Below are positions 28,493 to 37,861 of a stretch of DNA of 64,000 nucleotides, one piece after another. Numbering within the stretch: position 1 is the first letter of the stretch; every line of letters starts with the position of its first letter. Under the pieces are notes generated by a model. That model worked only from the letters and a program-made list of their open reading frames with translations. It made no database searches and was not told the DNA's origin. Position numbers and translations under genes: made by a program. Source of the DNA: Methylobacterium mesophilicum (GTDB taxonomy: Bacteria > Pseudomonadota > Alphaproteobacteria > Rhizobiales > Beijerinckiaceae); contig NZ_BPQU01000004.1 of assembly GCF_022179445.1 (NCBI RefSeq), forward strand, positions 211,744 to 275,743, read 5' to 3'.

Positions 28493-28738
28493 CTACCAGC
28501 GCCGCGAGCCCGGCCGCCGGCGATACTCCGCGGCCCGGATCTGCGTGAGGATCCGGTCGAGATCCACCAGAAGTTCGGCCTCCTCGCGGCGCGCCTGAGC
28601 GATCGCCTCGGCGTCGGTGCCGTAGCGCTGGCGCGCCTGCGCCAGGGTCAGCGCGCGCTCCACGGCCTCGCGGTCGGCGTGCAGGGCAAGCCATGCCGCA
28701 TCGGGACCTTCCTGTGCGTCGGTCCCCTGATCATCCAC
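28493..28738 (-). CDS. Small helical protein of unknown function
   Basis: The 81-residue frame from the GTG at 28738 is acidic and helical in the middle (WLALHADREAVERALTLAQA, then AQARREEAELLVDLDRIL), and ends in an Arg-rich tail. Codon position pattern looks coding, unlike the overlapping frame on the same strand. An in-frame ATG at 28789 is an alternative start. It diverges from pstS and converges with the small gene at 28236. The product is unrecognised. Confidence 0.45.
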   Translation of the reverse strand: MDDQGTDAQEGPDAAWLALHADREAVERALTLAQARQRYGTDAEAIAQARREEAELLVDLDRILTQIRAAEYRRRPGSRRW

Positions 28739-28840
28739 GATCCGACTGCCTTCCTGGTCGCGCGGACGGCATCGCCGAGACGCCGCCACCGGGCTTGAAC
28801 GCGCCAGCGCCCCAAACCGTGCCTTCGTGTCTGCGGCGCG

Positions 28841-28869
28841 ATGTCATGCCGATGTCATCTCCCTGTCGT
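28841..28869 (+). promoter_or_regulatory. Pho box upstream of pstS: three 7-mers at 11-bp spacing
   Basis: ATGTCAT (28841-28847), ATGTCAT (28852-28858) and CTGTCGT (28863-28869) repeat every 11 bases with 4-base spacers, matching the PhoB direct-repeat consensus CTGTCAT-N4-CTGTCAT. The array lies about 125 bases before pstS, and phoB itself is at the end of the same gene cluster. This predicts activation of pstSCAB-phoU-phoB in phosphate starvation. Confidence 0.85.
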
Positions 28870-28993
28870 AACGCCCGGCCCATCGGGCGGCCGGCGCCGG
28901 GTCTCTTGGAAGACCGGCCGCACAGCTCTGCCGCGGGCATGGGCTTGCCGGCAGAGAGGCGCAGGCTCTCGCCCGACGGCTACGGAGATTCCC

Positions 28994-30034
28994 TTGAGAC
29001 CCTTTGCTTACGCGCTCGCCGTCGGCCTCGCGACGGTCCAGCTGGCGTCCGCCGCACTCGCTGCCGACATCACGGGAGCCGGCGCCACCTTCCCGTTCCC
29101 GGTCTACTCCAAGTGGGCCGAAGCCTACCGCAAGGAGACCGGCTCGGGACTGAACTACCAGTCGATCGGTTCCGGCGGCGGCATCAAGCAGATCCAGGCC
29201 AAGACCGTCGATTTCGGCGCCACCGACGCCCCGCTCAAGGGCGAGCAGTTGGCCAAGGACGGCCTCGTCCAGTTCCCCACCGTGATGGGCGGCGTCGTGC
29301 CGGTGGTGAACATCGCCGGCCTCGAGCCCGGCAAGTTGAAGCTCACCGGCGACATCCTGGCAGACATCTACGCCGGCAAGATCTCCAAGTGGAGCGACCC
29401 GCGGATCGCGAAGCTCAACGACGGCGTGAAGCTCCCCGACGCCACCATCACCCCGGTCTACCGGTCGGACGCCTCGGGCACGACCAACATCTTCACCACC
29501 TACCTGTCCCAGGCCTCCGAGACCTGGAAGAAGGAATACGGCGCGGCCACGACGATCTCCTGGCCGGTCGGGCAGGGCGGCAAGGGCAACGAGGGCGTCA
29601 CCGCCACCGTCAAGCAGGTGCCGAACGCCATCGGCTACGTCGAATCCGCCTACGCCAAGCAGAACAAGCTCGCTTACGCCCTGTTGCAGAACAAGGCCGG
29701 CAAGTATCCGCAGCCGGACGACAAGGCGTTCCAGGCCGCCGCCGCCAGCGCCGACTGGAAGTCGGCCCCGGGCTTCGGCATCTCGCTGACCAACCAGCCG
29801 GGCGACGACGCGTGGCCGATCACGGCGGCGACGTTCATCCTCGTCCACAAGGAATCGGCCGACGCGGCAAAGGCCGCAGATACGCTGAAGTTCTTCGATT
29901 GGGCTTATAAGAACGGCGACAAACTCGCCGCGGACCTCGATTACGTGCCGCTGCCGGACAATGTCGTCGCCCTGATCCACGAAGAATGGAAAACCGTGAA
30001 GGGTAAGGACGGTAAGCCCGTCTTCAACATGTGA
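28994..30034 (+). CDS. pstS: Phosphate ABC transporter substrate-binding protein PstS
   Basis: PstS is the periplasmic high-affinity phosphate receptor. The 346-residue precursor has a signal peptide (about 1-23, cleavage after ALA) and then ITGAGATFPFPVYSKWAEAY, IGSGGGIKQI, DFGATDAPLKGEQL, and YRSDASGTTNIFTTYL, all phosphate-loop segments of the family. The start is taken as the TTG at 28994: GGAG lies six bases upstream and the signal peptide begins directly there, while longer in-frame openings precede it with Arg-rich non-signal sequence. It leads the pst operon behind a Pho box. Confidence 0.95.
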   Translation: MRPFAYALAVGLATVQLASAALAADITGAGATFPFPVYSKWAEAYRKETGSGLNYQSIGSGGGIKQIQAKTVDFGATDAPLKGEQLAKDGLVQFPTVMGGVVPVVNIAGLEPGKLKLTGDILADIYAGKISKWSDPRIAKLNDGVKLPDATITPVYRSDASGTTNIFTTYLSQASETWKKEYGAATTISWPVGQGGKGNEGVTATVKQVPNAIGYVESAYAKQNKLAYALLQNKAGKYPQPDDKAFQAAAASADWKSAPGFGISLTNQPGDDAWPITAATFILVHKESADAAKAADTLKFFDWAYKNGDKLAADLDYVPLPDNVVALIHEEWKTVKGKDGKPVFNM

Positions 30035-30120
30035 GTAAGAGGAGGGAGGGGGTTGAAGCCCCCTCCCTCGCATCGCGGCCCGCACCGCGCTACCACGCCT
30101 CCCTTCGCAGAGAATCGCGG

Positions 30121-31098
30121 ATGTCCGCTTTGACCGAGACGATTGCCCTCGCCCGACCTCGCGCCGCTGCCGCGCGCAAGGGACCGAGCCGGAGCCTCGA
30201 CACCCTGTTCCGGGTCTGCTCCTACGGGGCCGCCCTGTTCGTGCTGATCGTGCTTGCCGGAATCCTGGGCTCGATCCTCTATGGCGGCTGGCCCGCCTTC
30301 CGGGAATTCGGCTTCGCCTTCCTGACCTCCAGCGCCTGGAACGTCGGGACCGAGCAGTACGGCTCCCTGGTCGCCGTGATCGGGACCGTGGCCTCGGCCA
30401 CCCTGGCGCTCCTGATCGGCGTCCCGGTCTCCCTGGGGATCGCCGTCTACCTTACCCAGCTCTGCCCGGGCTGGGCCCGCAAGCCGGTGGCGATGACCAT
30501 CGAGCTGCTCGCCGCGGTGCCGAGCATCATTTACGGCATGTGGGGCCTGTTCGTGTTCGCGCCGCTCTTCGCGCGCTTCGTCCAGATCCCGGTGTCGAAC
30601 ATCGTCGAGGGCATGCCGATCGTCGGCACGCTGTTCTACGCCCGGGTCCCGTCCGGGGTCGGCGTGTTCACCGCAGGCATCATCCTGGCGATCATGATCG
30701 TGCCGTTCATCGCCTCGATCGCCCGGGACATGCTCGACCAGATCCCGACCGTTCTGCGCGAGAGCGCCTACGGCATCGGTTGCACCACCTGGGAGGTGGT
30801 CCGCCACGTGCTGGTCCCGCAGGCCTCCGTCTCGATCATCGGCGCGATCATGCTCGGCCTCGGGCGCGCCCTCGGCGAGACGATGGCGGTGACCTTCGTG
30901 ATCGGCAACGCCAACCGCCTCTCGGCCTCGATCTTCGACCCGAGCTCGACCATCGCGTCGCGCATCGCCAACGAGTTCAACGAGGCTGACGGACTTCAGC
31001 TCAACGCCCTGATGGCCCTGGGCTGCATTCTCTTCGTCATCACCTTCGTGGTGCTCATCATCGCCCGGCTGCTGACGCGCCGCGTCAAAGCTGCCTGA
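30121..31098 (+). CDS. pstC: Phosphate ABC transporter permease PstC
   Basis: PstC is one of two inner-membrane channel subunits. The 325-residue product has six predicted membrane helices, the first at about 33-58, a periplasmic loop with SSAWNVGTEQYGSL, and the cytoplasmic coupling (EAA) loop YGIGCTTWEVVRHVLVPQA with GRALGETMAV. The ATG at 30121 avoids 30 Arg-rich residues of an earlier in-frame start. It lies 86 bases after pstS and 12 before pstA. Confidence 0.95.
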   Translation: MSALTETIALARPRAAAARKGPSRSLDTLFRVCSYGAALFVLIVLAGILGSILYGGWPAFREFGFAFLTSSAWNVGTEQYGSLVAVIGTVASATLALLIGVPVSLGIAVYLTQLCPGWARKPVAMTIELLAAVPSIIYGMWGLFVFAPLFARFVQIPVSNIVEGMPIVGTLFYARVPSGVGVFTAGIILAIMIVPFIASIARDMLDQIPTVLRESAYGIGCTTWEVVRHVLVPQASVSIIGAIMLGLGRALGETMAVTFVIGNANRLSASIFDPSSTIASRIANEFNEADGLQLNALMALGCILFVITFVVLIIARLLTRRVKAA

Positions 31099-31110
31099 GG
31101 AGGGCTCACG

Positions 31111-32007
31111 ATGGACGCGTCCAACCCCATGGCCCTCAACACCGCCGCGCCGCGCCGCTCCGGACGTGTCCGCCCCAGCCGGCGGATCGCCGACCGCGTG
31201 CTGCGCACCGCCTGCCTGGTCGCCACGATCGTGGGCGCCGTGGTGCTCGGTTCGATCCTGCTGATGCTGATCATCCAGGGCGTGCAGGGCTTCACGCCCG
31301 CCATGTTCATGCACCCGACCCCGGGGCCCGGCTCCGAGGGCGGCGGCATCGCCAACGCGATCCTGGGCAGCCTGGTGCTCACCGGAATCGGGATCACGGT
31401 CGCGACGCCGATCGGCGTCATGGCCGGGACCTACCTGGCCGAGTACGGCCGGTTCTCCAAGATCGCCGGGCTGATCCGCTTCCTCAACGACATCCTGCTC
31501 TCGGCACCGTCGATCCTGATCGGCCTGTTCGTCTACACCCTGATGGTCCGGCCGATGGGGACCTATTCGGGCTGGGCCGGCGGCGTGGCGCTCGCCATCA
31601 TCGCGGTGCCGGTGATCGTGCGCACGACCGAGGACATGATGCGCCTGGTGCCCGGCACCCTGCGCGAGGCCGGGGCTGCGCTGGGCGCCCCGCCCTCGAC
31701 GGTGATCATCAGCGTCACCTGGCGGGCGGCCTCGGCCGGCATCGTCACGGGGATCATCCTGGCGCTGGCCCGCATCGCCGGCGAGACGGCGCCGCTCCTG
31801 TTCACCGCGCTCAACAACAATTCGTGGTTCTCGCCCGACCTGATGGGCGGCGTCGCGAACCTCCCGGTCATGATCTACCAGTTCGCCCTCTCGCCCTATC
31901 CGAACTGGCAGAGCCTCGCCTGGGCCGGGGCGCTCCTCATCACCGCGACGATCCTGGTGCTGTCGATCATCGCCCGTCTCGTCATCAAGCCGCAGATGTC
32001 GCGCTAA
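31111..32007 (+). CDS. pstA: Phosphate ABC transporter permease PstA
   Basis: PstA pairs with PstC. The 298-residue product has six membrane helices, the segment [29 protein letters not shown], and the coupling loop [19 protein letters not shown] with [20 protein letters not shown] lies nine bases before the ATG, a strong ribosome-binding site. It is followed 22 bases later by pstB. Confidence 0.95.
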   Translation: MDASNPMALNTAAPRRSGRVRPSRRIADRVLRTACLVATIVGAVVLGSILLMLIIQGVQGFTPAMFMHPTPGPGSEGGGIANAILGSLVLTGIGITVATPIGVMAGTYLAEYGRFSKIAGLIRFLNDILLSAPSILIGLFVYTLMVRPMGTYSGWAGGVALAIIAVPVIVRTTEDMMRLVPGTLREAGAALGAPPSTVIISVTWRAASAGIVTGIILALARIAGETAPLLFTALNNNSWFSPDLMGGVANLPVMIYQFALSPYPNWQSLAWAGALLITATILVLSIIARLVIKPQMSR

Positions 32008-32029
32008 GACCCTTCTCGAGGACACGACG

Positions 32030-32845
32030 ATGAACGCCGCCTCCGCGATCCCCACGGTCGATCTCACCCGCAACCACGCCAACGAGGGCGGTGCGGTCCG
32101 GATCGCCGTGAAGGGCCTCAACTTCTACTACGGCAGCTTCCACGGGCTGAAGAACGTGGACATCAACTTCCACGACCGGCAGGTCACGGCCCTAATCGGA
32201 CCGTCCGGCTGCGGCAAGTCCACCCTGCTGCGCTGCTTCAACCGGATCTACAGCCTCTACCCGGAGCAGCGGGCCGAGGGTCAGATCATGCTCGACGGCC
32301 AGAACGTGCTCGATCCGTCCGTCGACTTGAACGATCTGCGCGCGCGGATCGGCATGGTCTTCCAAAAGCCGACGCCGTTCCCGATGTCGATCTACGACAA
32401 CGTGGCCTTCGGGCTGCGCCTTTACGAGAAGCTGCCGAAATCCGAGCTCGACGGGCGGGTGGAGCAGGCTTTGCGCAAGTCCGCCCTCTGGGACGAGGTG
32501 AAGGACAAGCTGCGCCAGGCCGGCACCGGCCTCTCCGGCGGCCAGCAGCAGCGCCTGTGCATCGCCCGCACCGTGGCCCAGAGCCCGGAGGTTATCCTGT
32601 TCGACGAGCCAACCTCGGCGCTCGACCCGATCTCCACGGGCCGCATCGAGGAGTTGATCGAGCAACTGCGCGACGAATTCACCATCGTGATCGTCACGCA
32701 CAACATGCAGCAGGCTGCCCGCATCTCGCAGTTCACCGCCTTCATGTATCTGGGTGAGTTGATCGAGTTCGGCCCGACCAACCGGATGTTCATGAATCCT
32801 GTCGAGCAACGCACCCAGGATTACATCACCGGCCGGTTCGGCTAA
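32030..32845 (+). CDS. pstB: Phosphate ABC transporter ATP-binding protein PstB
   Basis: PstB powers uptake through PstCA. The 271-residue protein has Walker [10 protein letters not shown] (57-65), the Q loop [13 protein letters not shown], the signature LSGGQQQRL (168-176), Walker [12 protein letters not shown] (Asp192) and the switch His in [11 protein letters not shown]. The short N-terminal extension (about 24 residues) is typical of alphaproteobacterial PstB. Confidence 0.97.
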   Translation: MNAASAIPTVDLTRNHANEGGAVRIAVKGLNFYYGSFHGLKNVDINFHDRQVTALIGPSGCGKSTLLRCFNRIYSLYPEQRAEGQIMLDGQNVLDPSVDLNDLRARIGMVFQKPTPFPMSIYDNVAFGLRLYEKLPKSELDGRVEQALRKSALWDEVKDKLRQAGTGLSGGQQQRLCIARTVAQSPEVILFDEPTSALDPISTGRIEELIEQLRDEFTIVIVTHNMQQAARISQFTAFMYLGELIEFGPTNRMFMNPVEQRTQDYITGRFG

Positions 32846-33150
32846 GCAATTCGCTTAAGAGTTGAGTACCGGATCGGCACATGTCGACCCGCCGATTTCA
32901 AGACGAGGGGCCGCGCCCGATCGGAAGACGACCGGGCGCTACTCCGAGACATGCTGCGTTGATCTGGGAACATCGGCCTATTCCGATTGTTTGTCGTCGC
33001 ATACCGAAAGCCGATCCGCTCCGCATCATGACGTGAACTACGCAAGGGACTGGGTACCGGGAAACGCACATCGGTATCCGTGATCGCAGCGGCGGGTTTC
33101 CGCCAGACCTCGCGGATCAAGGTTTGCGGGACGCCATCGAAGGATCCACC
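32846..33150. other. Intergenic gap between pstB and phoU
   Basis: These 305 bases hold no convincing gene. The stretch from 32960 to 33020 is less GC-rich, but no Pho box, promoter or terminator was recognised. phoU may be read through from pstB or from an unseen promoter here. Confidence 0.4.
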
Positions 33151-33873
33151 ATGCCCGGCCATATCGTCAGTTCTTACGACACCGACCTGGATGACCTCCG
33201 CCGCTCGATCTCCGAGATGGGCGGCGTCGCCGAGAAGATGGCCGCCGAGGCGACCGACGCCCTGGTCCGCCGGGACGATACGCTCGCCCAGGCGGTGATC
33301 CTCGCCGACAAGCGCCTCGACGCGCTCCAGCGCGACATCGAGGAGCGGGCAGTCCTGCTCATCGCCCGGCGCCAGCCGCTGGCGATCGATCTGCGCGAGA
33401 CCATCTCGGCGATCCGCGTCTCCGGCGATCTGGAGCGGATCGGCGATCTCGCCAAGAACGTCGCCAAGCGGGTCGTCGCGATCTCCGATCAGGCGCCCGC
33501 GCAGAAGATCGTGCTGGGCGTGCGCCATATGAGCGACCTGGCGGAAGCCCAGCTCAAGGACATCCTCGACGCCTATGCCAGCCGCGACATCAAGGCGGCC
33601 TACGATGTCTGGGAGCGGGACGGCGAGATCGACGCCCTGTACAATTCGCTGTTCCGCGAACTCCTCACCTACATGATGGAAGATCCGCGCAACATCTCGT
33701 TCTGCACGCACCTGCTGTTCTGCGCGAAGAACGTCGAGCGCATCGGCGACCATACGACCAACATCGCCGAGACGATCCACTACCTCGCCACCGGCGAGAC
33801 GCTGGCGGGGGAGCGGCCGAAGAACGACGCGTCGAACTATGCGACGGTCGGGCCCTCCGCCCCGGCCCCGTGA
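33151..33873 (+). CDS. phoU: Phosphate signalling protein PhoU
   Basis: PhoU links the Pst transporter to the PhoR/PhoB system and represses it when phosphate is plentiful. The 240-residue product has two three-helix-bundle repeats with metal-binding motifs: SGDLERIGDLAKNVAKR in the first and CAKNVERIGDHTTNIAET in the second. The ATG at 33151 follows AAGGA at seven bases; an ATG nine codons upstream is less well placed. Confidence 0.95.
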   Translation: MPGHIVSSYDTDLDDLRRSISEMGGVAEKMAAEATDALVRRDDTLAQAVILADKRLDALQRDIEERAVLLIARRQPLAIDLRETISAIRVSGDLERIGDLAKNVAKRVVAISDQAPAQKIVLGVRHMSDLAEAQLKDILDAYASRDIKAAYDVWERDGEIDALYNSLFRELLTYMMEDPRNISFCTHLLFCAKNVERIGDHTTNIAETIHYLATGETLAGERPKNDASNYATVGPSAPAP

Positions 33874-33903
33874 CATGCGGGTCGCGGTGCCTCTGCAGCG
33901 CGC

Positions 33904-33936
33904 ACTCCACCTCGTGGGACAAATCCCGAGTGGAGT
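33904..33936 (+). terminator. Imperfect hairpin between phoU and phoB
   Basis: ACTCCAC (33904-33910) pairs with GTGGAGT (33930-33936), with an inner GGGA/TCCC arm around CAAA. No T run follows, so it may be an attenuator or an mRNA-stability structure rather than a full terminator. Confidence 0.45.
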
Positions 33937-34041
33937 GGCGCGTGGGTTGAGGGATTGCGGCGCCTACTGCACCATCGGCGCGTCCGGGCCCTCCGGCGCG
34001 GTTGAGTCGATGCGTGCCGAATTCGGAACAGGTTATCGAAC

Positions 34042-34743
34042 GTGAGCATGCAAGTCCTGATCGTCGAGGACGAGGAGGCGTTGACCACCCTGCTGCGCTA
34101 CAACCTGGAGGCCGAGGGCTTCCTGGTAGATTCGGCGAGCCGCGGTGACGACGCGGAACTGCTCCTGGCCGAGCGCACGCCCGACCTGGTCCTGCTCGAC
34201 TGGATGCTGCCCGGCCTCTCCGGCATCGAGCTGTGCCGTCGCATCCGGGCCCGACGCGAGACCGAGCGGCTGCCGGTGATCATGCTCACCGCTCGCGGCG
34301 AGGAGGGCGACCGGGTCCGCGGGCTCGGGACCGGCGCGGACGACTACATCGTCAAGCCGTTCTCGGTGCCGGAACTGCTGGCCCGGGTTCGGGCGCTGCT
34401 GCGCCGGGCCAAGCCGGCCCACGTCGCCGACCGTCTGGCCGCGGGCGACATCGAGCTCGACCGCTCCGGCCACCGGGTCCGACGCGCCGGCGAGGAACTC
34501 CATCTCGGACCGACCGAATTCCGGCTGCTCGAATTCCTGATGCTGGCGCCGGGCCGGGTGTTTTCCCGGGAACAGCTCCTCGATGGAGTCTGGGGCCACG
34601 ACGTCTATATCGACGAGCGCACCGTGGACGTGCATGTCGGGCGTTTGCGCAAAGCGCTCAACGCCCCGCGGCAGGCCGACCCGATCCGCACCGTGCGGGG
34701 CTCGGGCTATGCCTTCGACGAAACGTTTTCCCTCGAAGCCTGA
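34042..34743 (+). CDS. phoB: Phosphate response regulator PhoB
   Basis: PhoB is the OmpR-family activator of the Pho regulon. The 233-residue protein has a receiver domain with phosphoacceptor Asp53 (LVLLDWMLPG), Thr83 and Lys105 (YIVKPF), and a winged-helix domain (LHLGPTEFRLLEFLM, SREQLLDGVWG, TVDVHVGRLRKAL). The GTG at 34042 or ATG at 34048 may start it. The partner kinase PhoR is not in this window. PhoB should bind the Pho box upstream of pstS. Confidence 0.94.
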   Translation: MSMQVLIVEDEEALTTLLRYNLEAEGFLVDSASRGDDAELLLAERTPDLVLLDWMLPGLSGIELCRRIRARRETERLPVIMLTARGEEGDRVRGLGTGADDYIVKPFSVPELLARVRALLRRAKPAHVADRLAAGDIELDRSGHRVRRAGEELHLGPTEFRLLEFLMLAPGRVFSREQLLDGVWGHDVYIDERTVDVHVGRLRKALNAPRQADPIRTVRGSGYAFDETFSLEA

Positions 34744-34763
34744 ACCCTTCCTGCTCGTCGCAA

Positions 34764-36917
34764 TCAGCGCACCAGCGCCGCGCTCTTGCCGGACGCGGCC
34801 GGCACCGCCTCCAAGGCCGCCAGCACCGTTCCCTCGGTGAGGATCTGCGGCAGCACCTGCGGCTCCCCAGCGCCCGTGTAGAGTAGGTACAGCGGCACGC
34901 CGCTGCGCCCATGCGCCTCAAGCAGGCGGGTGATCTCGGGGTTCTGGTTGGTCCAGTCGCCCTTCAGGTAGGTGACGCTCCGATCCTTCATGGCGGCCCG
35001 CACGGCCTTCGTGGACAGCGAGGTCGTCTCGTTGACCGCGCAGGTGATGCACCAGGCGGCGGTCATGTTCACGAAGACCGGCCGCCGCGCGTTCACCAGG
35101 GCGTCGAGACGCGCCTGCGTGAACGGCTCGACGCCGTCGGCGGCGGCCTGGGCGGCGGGCACGGCCCGGTCGCGATCGAGGCTCAGGGTCAGCGCCGCGA
35201 CGGCGGCGACCGTGAGCAGCGCGACGCCCTGGACGATGGGGCCGACCCGCGGGGCCGCGGCGCGTCCGTGCTCCCAGGCCCAGGCCGCGAAGCCCACCAG
35301 CACGAGGCCGATCAGCGCCGCCAGCAGCCCCTGCGGGCCGACCTGCTGGGCCAGGACCCAGATCAGCCACGCCACCGTGGCGTAGACCGGGAAGGCCAGA
35401 ACCTGCTTGAGGGTCTCCATCCAGGCCCCCGGCCGCGGCAGCGCCCGCAGGGCCGGCGGCCACAGGGTCAGCGCTAGGAAGGGCAGGGCGAGGCCCAGGC
35501 CCAGGCAGGCGAACACCGCAAGCGCGACGCCGGCGCTCTGGGTCAGCGCGAAACCCACGGCCGAGCCCATGAACGGCGCCGTGCAGGGGGTCGCGACCAG
35601 GGTCGCGAGCACGCCCGTGAAGTACGAGCCGCTCAGGCCCGAGCGCCGGGCCAGCCCGTCGCCGATGCCGGCGAGCCGTCCGCCGACATGGACCACCCCC
35701 GACAGGCTCAGGCCCATGGCGAGCAGCAGATAGGCGAGCCCGGCCACCACGGAAGGCGATTGCAGCTGGAAACCCCAGCCGATCGCGGCCCCGCCGCCCT
35801 TGAGGGCGAGCAGCAGGCCGGCGAGGCCGAGGAAGCTCGCCAGCACGCCCGCCGTGTAGGCGAGGCCGTGCAGGCGCACGCGCGCCGCGCTCTCGCCGGC
35901 ATGCCGCACGAGGCCGAGCACCTTGATCGACAGGACGGGGAAGACGCAGGGCATCAGGTTGAGGATCAGCCCGCCCAGGAAGGCCAGGCCCGCCGCGGTC
36001 GCCAGGGTCAGCGCGTCGAAAACCGGGGCGACCGGTTGGGCTGCGGCGGAAGCCTCGGGCGCAGCCGCAGGGGCCGGCAGCACCGGCTCGTCCCCGTACG
36101 CGAAGGCGAGGCGGTGCGTGCCGCCGCCGGTCTCCTCGTCCACGGTGAGCACGCCCGGCAGGGCCGCCGGTGCCGGATCCGTAGGGGTGCTCCGGGCGAG
36201 GGTGAGGTGCAGTCCGGATTCGTCGACGCGCATCACCTGGGCGGCGGCGTTATCGATCGCGGTCTCGGAATAGGGGAAGAACGATGCGGCCTTGATGGTC
36301 TCGGGCTTGAGGCCGGGCGCGGCGAAGTCGAGCTGCAGGGTGTCGCCCTGACTCGAGAGTTGCAGCGGCCAGAGCGCCGGGGTGGGCAAGGCGGTGCGGG
36401 CGCGCTCGAACAGGGCGGCCTGCTCGGCATCGGGCCGGGGCTCGCCCACCGACAGGGTGAGGGCGAGGTCGGCGGAGCCCGGGACGCATTCGGTCTCGCA
36501 GACCAGATAGGTCAGCTTGGCCTGGATCCGCACCGGATCGGCCGGGTCGAGGCTCGGCGGCGGCGTGACCGGCACGAGCAGGGTGACCTCGCCCTCGTAT
36601 CCGTAGTTCATCAGCGTCGCGATCGCGATGCGCTCGGGGGCCGGCCACCGGATCGCGCCCGCGTTAAAGCCCGCCGGCAGGGTCCACGTCACCTCCGGCG
36701 GCAGGCCGGAATCGCCCGGATTGCGCCAGTAGACGTGCCAGCCCGGCTTCACCTGCATCCGCACCGCCAGGGTGAACGGCTGCGCCCCGGCCACCGCGAC
36801 CGGCTCGGCCACGAGGCTCGCCCGCACGAGGTCGGGCGGCGTGCGGAACCCCTGCGCGGACGCAGCCGACAGGCTCGCGGCGAGCATCAGGAGCAGGAAG
36901 GCGAGGCGGCGGATCAT
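34764..36917 (-). CDS. DsbD/ScsB-like membrane thiol-disulfide transporter
   Basis: The 717-residue protein has a signal peptide (about 1-22), a periplasmic immunoglobulin-like N-domain (about 30-270; VKPGWHVYWRNPGDSGLPPE), an eight-helix DsbD transmembrane core with the redox cysteines in NLMPCVFPVLSIK and ATPCTAPFMGSA, and a C-terminal thioredoxin-like domain with WCITC (Cys623, Cys626). It should carry reducing power from cytosolic thioredoxin to the periplasm. The layout with a long N-domain matches ScsB rather than classical DsbD. The Met at 36917 is chosen because the signal peptide starts there. It converges with phoB, only 20 bases away. Confidence 0.9.
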   Translation of the reverse strand: MIRRLAFLLLMLAASLSAASAQGFRTPPDLVRASLVAEPVAVAGAQPFTLAVRMQVKPGWHVYWRNPGDSGLPPEVTWTLPAGFNAGAIRWPAPERIAIATLMNYGYEGEVTLLVPVTPPPSLDPADPVRIQAKLTYLVCETECVPGSADLALTLSVGEPRPDAEQAALFERARTALPTPALWPLQLSSQGDTLQLDFAAPGLKPETIKAASFFPYSETAIDNAAAQVMRVDESGLHLTLARSTPTDPAPAALPGVLTVDEETGGGTHRLAFAYGDEPVLPAPAAAPEASAAAQPVAPVFDALTLATAAGLAFLGGLILNLMPCVFPVLSIKVLGLVRHAGESAARVRLHGLAYTAGVLASFLGLAGLLLALKGGGAAIGWGFQLQSPSVVAGLAYLLLAMGLSLSGVVHVGGRLAGIGDGLARRSGLSGSYFTGVLATLVATPCTAPFMGSAVGFALTQSAGVALAVFACLGLGLALPFLALTLWPPALRALPRPGAWMETLKQVLAFPVYATVAWLIWVLAQQVGPQGLLAALIGLVLVGFAAWAWEHGRAAAPRVGPIVQGVALLTVAAVAALTLSLDRDRAVPAAQAAADGVEPFTQARLDALVNARRPVFVNMTAAWCITCAVNETTSLSTKAVRAAMKDRSVTYLKGDWTNQNPEITRLLEAHGRSGVPLYLLYTGAGEPQVLPQILTEGTVLAALEAVPAASGKSAALVR

Positions 36918-37073
36918 GCTGTCCCTTCGCGCGCGGGGCCGTCGCGGTTTCACCCGGATGTCTTCGGGACCGGCGCGGGCTTTTCCGTGACGAGGCCTCT
37001 TATAGCGCGGGGGTCAGCGCCCTGTCCTCCGCTCAGCGCGGTGAGGCCGAGACCATGACGCCGCTGGGATCGC

Positions 37074-37590
37074 TCAGCGGGGCTCGAACAGGATGAGATT
37101 GAGGAACGCCCGTCGCTGATCCGCCCTCAGATGGGCCAGCCGGTTGACCGCGGATCGGGCCGTCTGGAGGGCCGCCCGCGCGTCGGTTTGCATAGAACGA
37201 CAGGGACGGATCGTAGTCGGCGGCGTGCCGCTTGTCCTGCAACTCAATTACCGGCCGGGCTATCGTTCGCATATAAACATCGAACCCGCCGATGGGTTCG
37301 CAAGATTTGATCTTCTGTTCGAGATTTTTTTCAATTTATTCGCATAGAATTCTCAATCGCTGATGGGATATTGAGCGATAGGCCAGGGTCCCAATAGGAC
37401 TTCCTCGCACGCTTCTGCCGACCACCTCATCAACTGCGGCAGTCAAGATCGCGTGAAACAATCCGTAGTAGACATTCGAAAATGCCCGACGCAACTCGGC
37501 TTGACGTAACGAGCCACGATCGATTTGAAGAAGAAAAGTATCTGCCTGTACGAACAGATGGTCAGGATTAATCAGCGTCAAGTTCGTCAA
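37074..37590 (-). pseudogene. HEPN-like protein gene, broken by an in-frame stop and a frameshift
   Basis: Reading leftward from the ATG at 37590, residues 1-84 (NPDHLFVQADTFL, QAELRRAFSNVYYGLFHAIL, AYRSISHQRLRILCE) end at a TAA (37336-37338). The same frame then continues with IEKNLEQKIKS and VIELQDKRHAADYDPSLSF before going out of frame near 37190-37200. The adjacent frame restores ARAALQTARSAVNRLAHLRADQ and ends RRAFLNLILFEPR at a stop at 37074. The joined product of about 170 residues resembles a common uncharacterised HEPN-like family. The region is markedly AT-richer than its surroundings. Its start overlaps the stop of the small partner gene. The family name is inferred; the two lesions are seen directly. 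Confidence 0.75.
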
Positions 37591-37861
37591 GCTCGCGCTG
37601 TTCAGCGTACTGGACGACGATACGCAACGGCTCGCCCGCCTTCCGCAAAGCTTGGCTGATAGCTAGGCCGGCATCGAGCAGCTTGTCGCCGTCGAGTTGG
37701 TCCGTCGCGTCGTCCGAGACGATCAGTTGGACGCGCCTGACGTCTTCGCCGTCAGACCCTTCCATATCGCCGAGGCAAACTTTCTGCACCAGAGCGCTCC
37801 CGAAGGACGCATTGGCAGCCTTTTTCGCGACCTCGGCGAGATCCTGTGAGCGTCGGGGCAT
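37568..37861 (-). CDS. Small acidic partner protein of the broken HEPN-like gene
   Basis: The 97-residue product begins MPRRSQDLAEVAKKA and continues with VRRVQLIVSDDATDQLDGDKLLDA, ending IVVQYAEQRELDELDAD. It overlaps the decayed HEPN-like gene by 23 bases, so the two were translationally coupled. Two-gene pairs of a small acidic beta-alpha protein and a HEPN-like protein are frequent, some as toxin-antitoxin-type pairs. This member looks intact while its partner is dead. No catalytic motif was recognised, and the function is unknown. Confidence 0.65.
   Translation of the reverse strand: MPRRSQDLAEVAKKAANASFGSALVQKVCLGDMEGSDGEDVRRVQLIVSDDATDQLDGDKLLDAGLAISQALRKAGEPLRIVVQYAEQRELDELDAD

Noticed and set aside
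28131..28694. 187-codon minus-strand frame over the small gene at 28236
   Set aside because: Arg/Gly/Ala-rich; the plus-strand gene has a strong ribosome-binding site and the overlapping minus frame at 28493 looks better.
29941..32121. 726-codon open frame opposite pstC and pstA
   Set aside because: Product is Asp/Arg/His/Gly-rich with no membrane or domain signal; shadow of the permease genes.
33904..33936. PhoB-controlled promoter directly before phoB
   Set aside because: The phoU-phoB gap has a hairpin but no CTGTCAT-type repeats.
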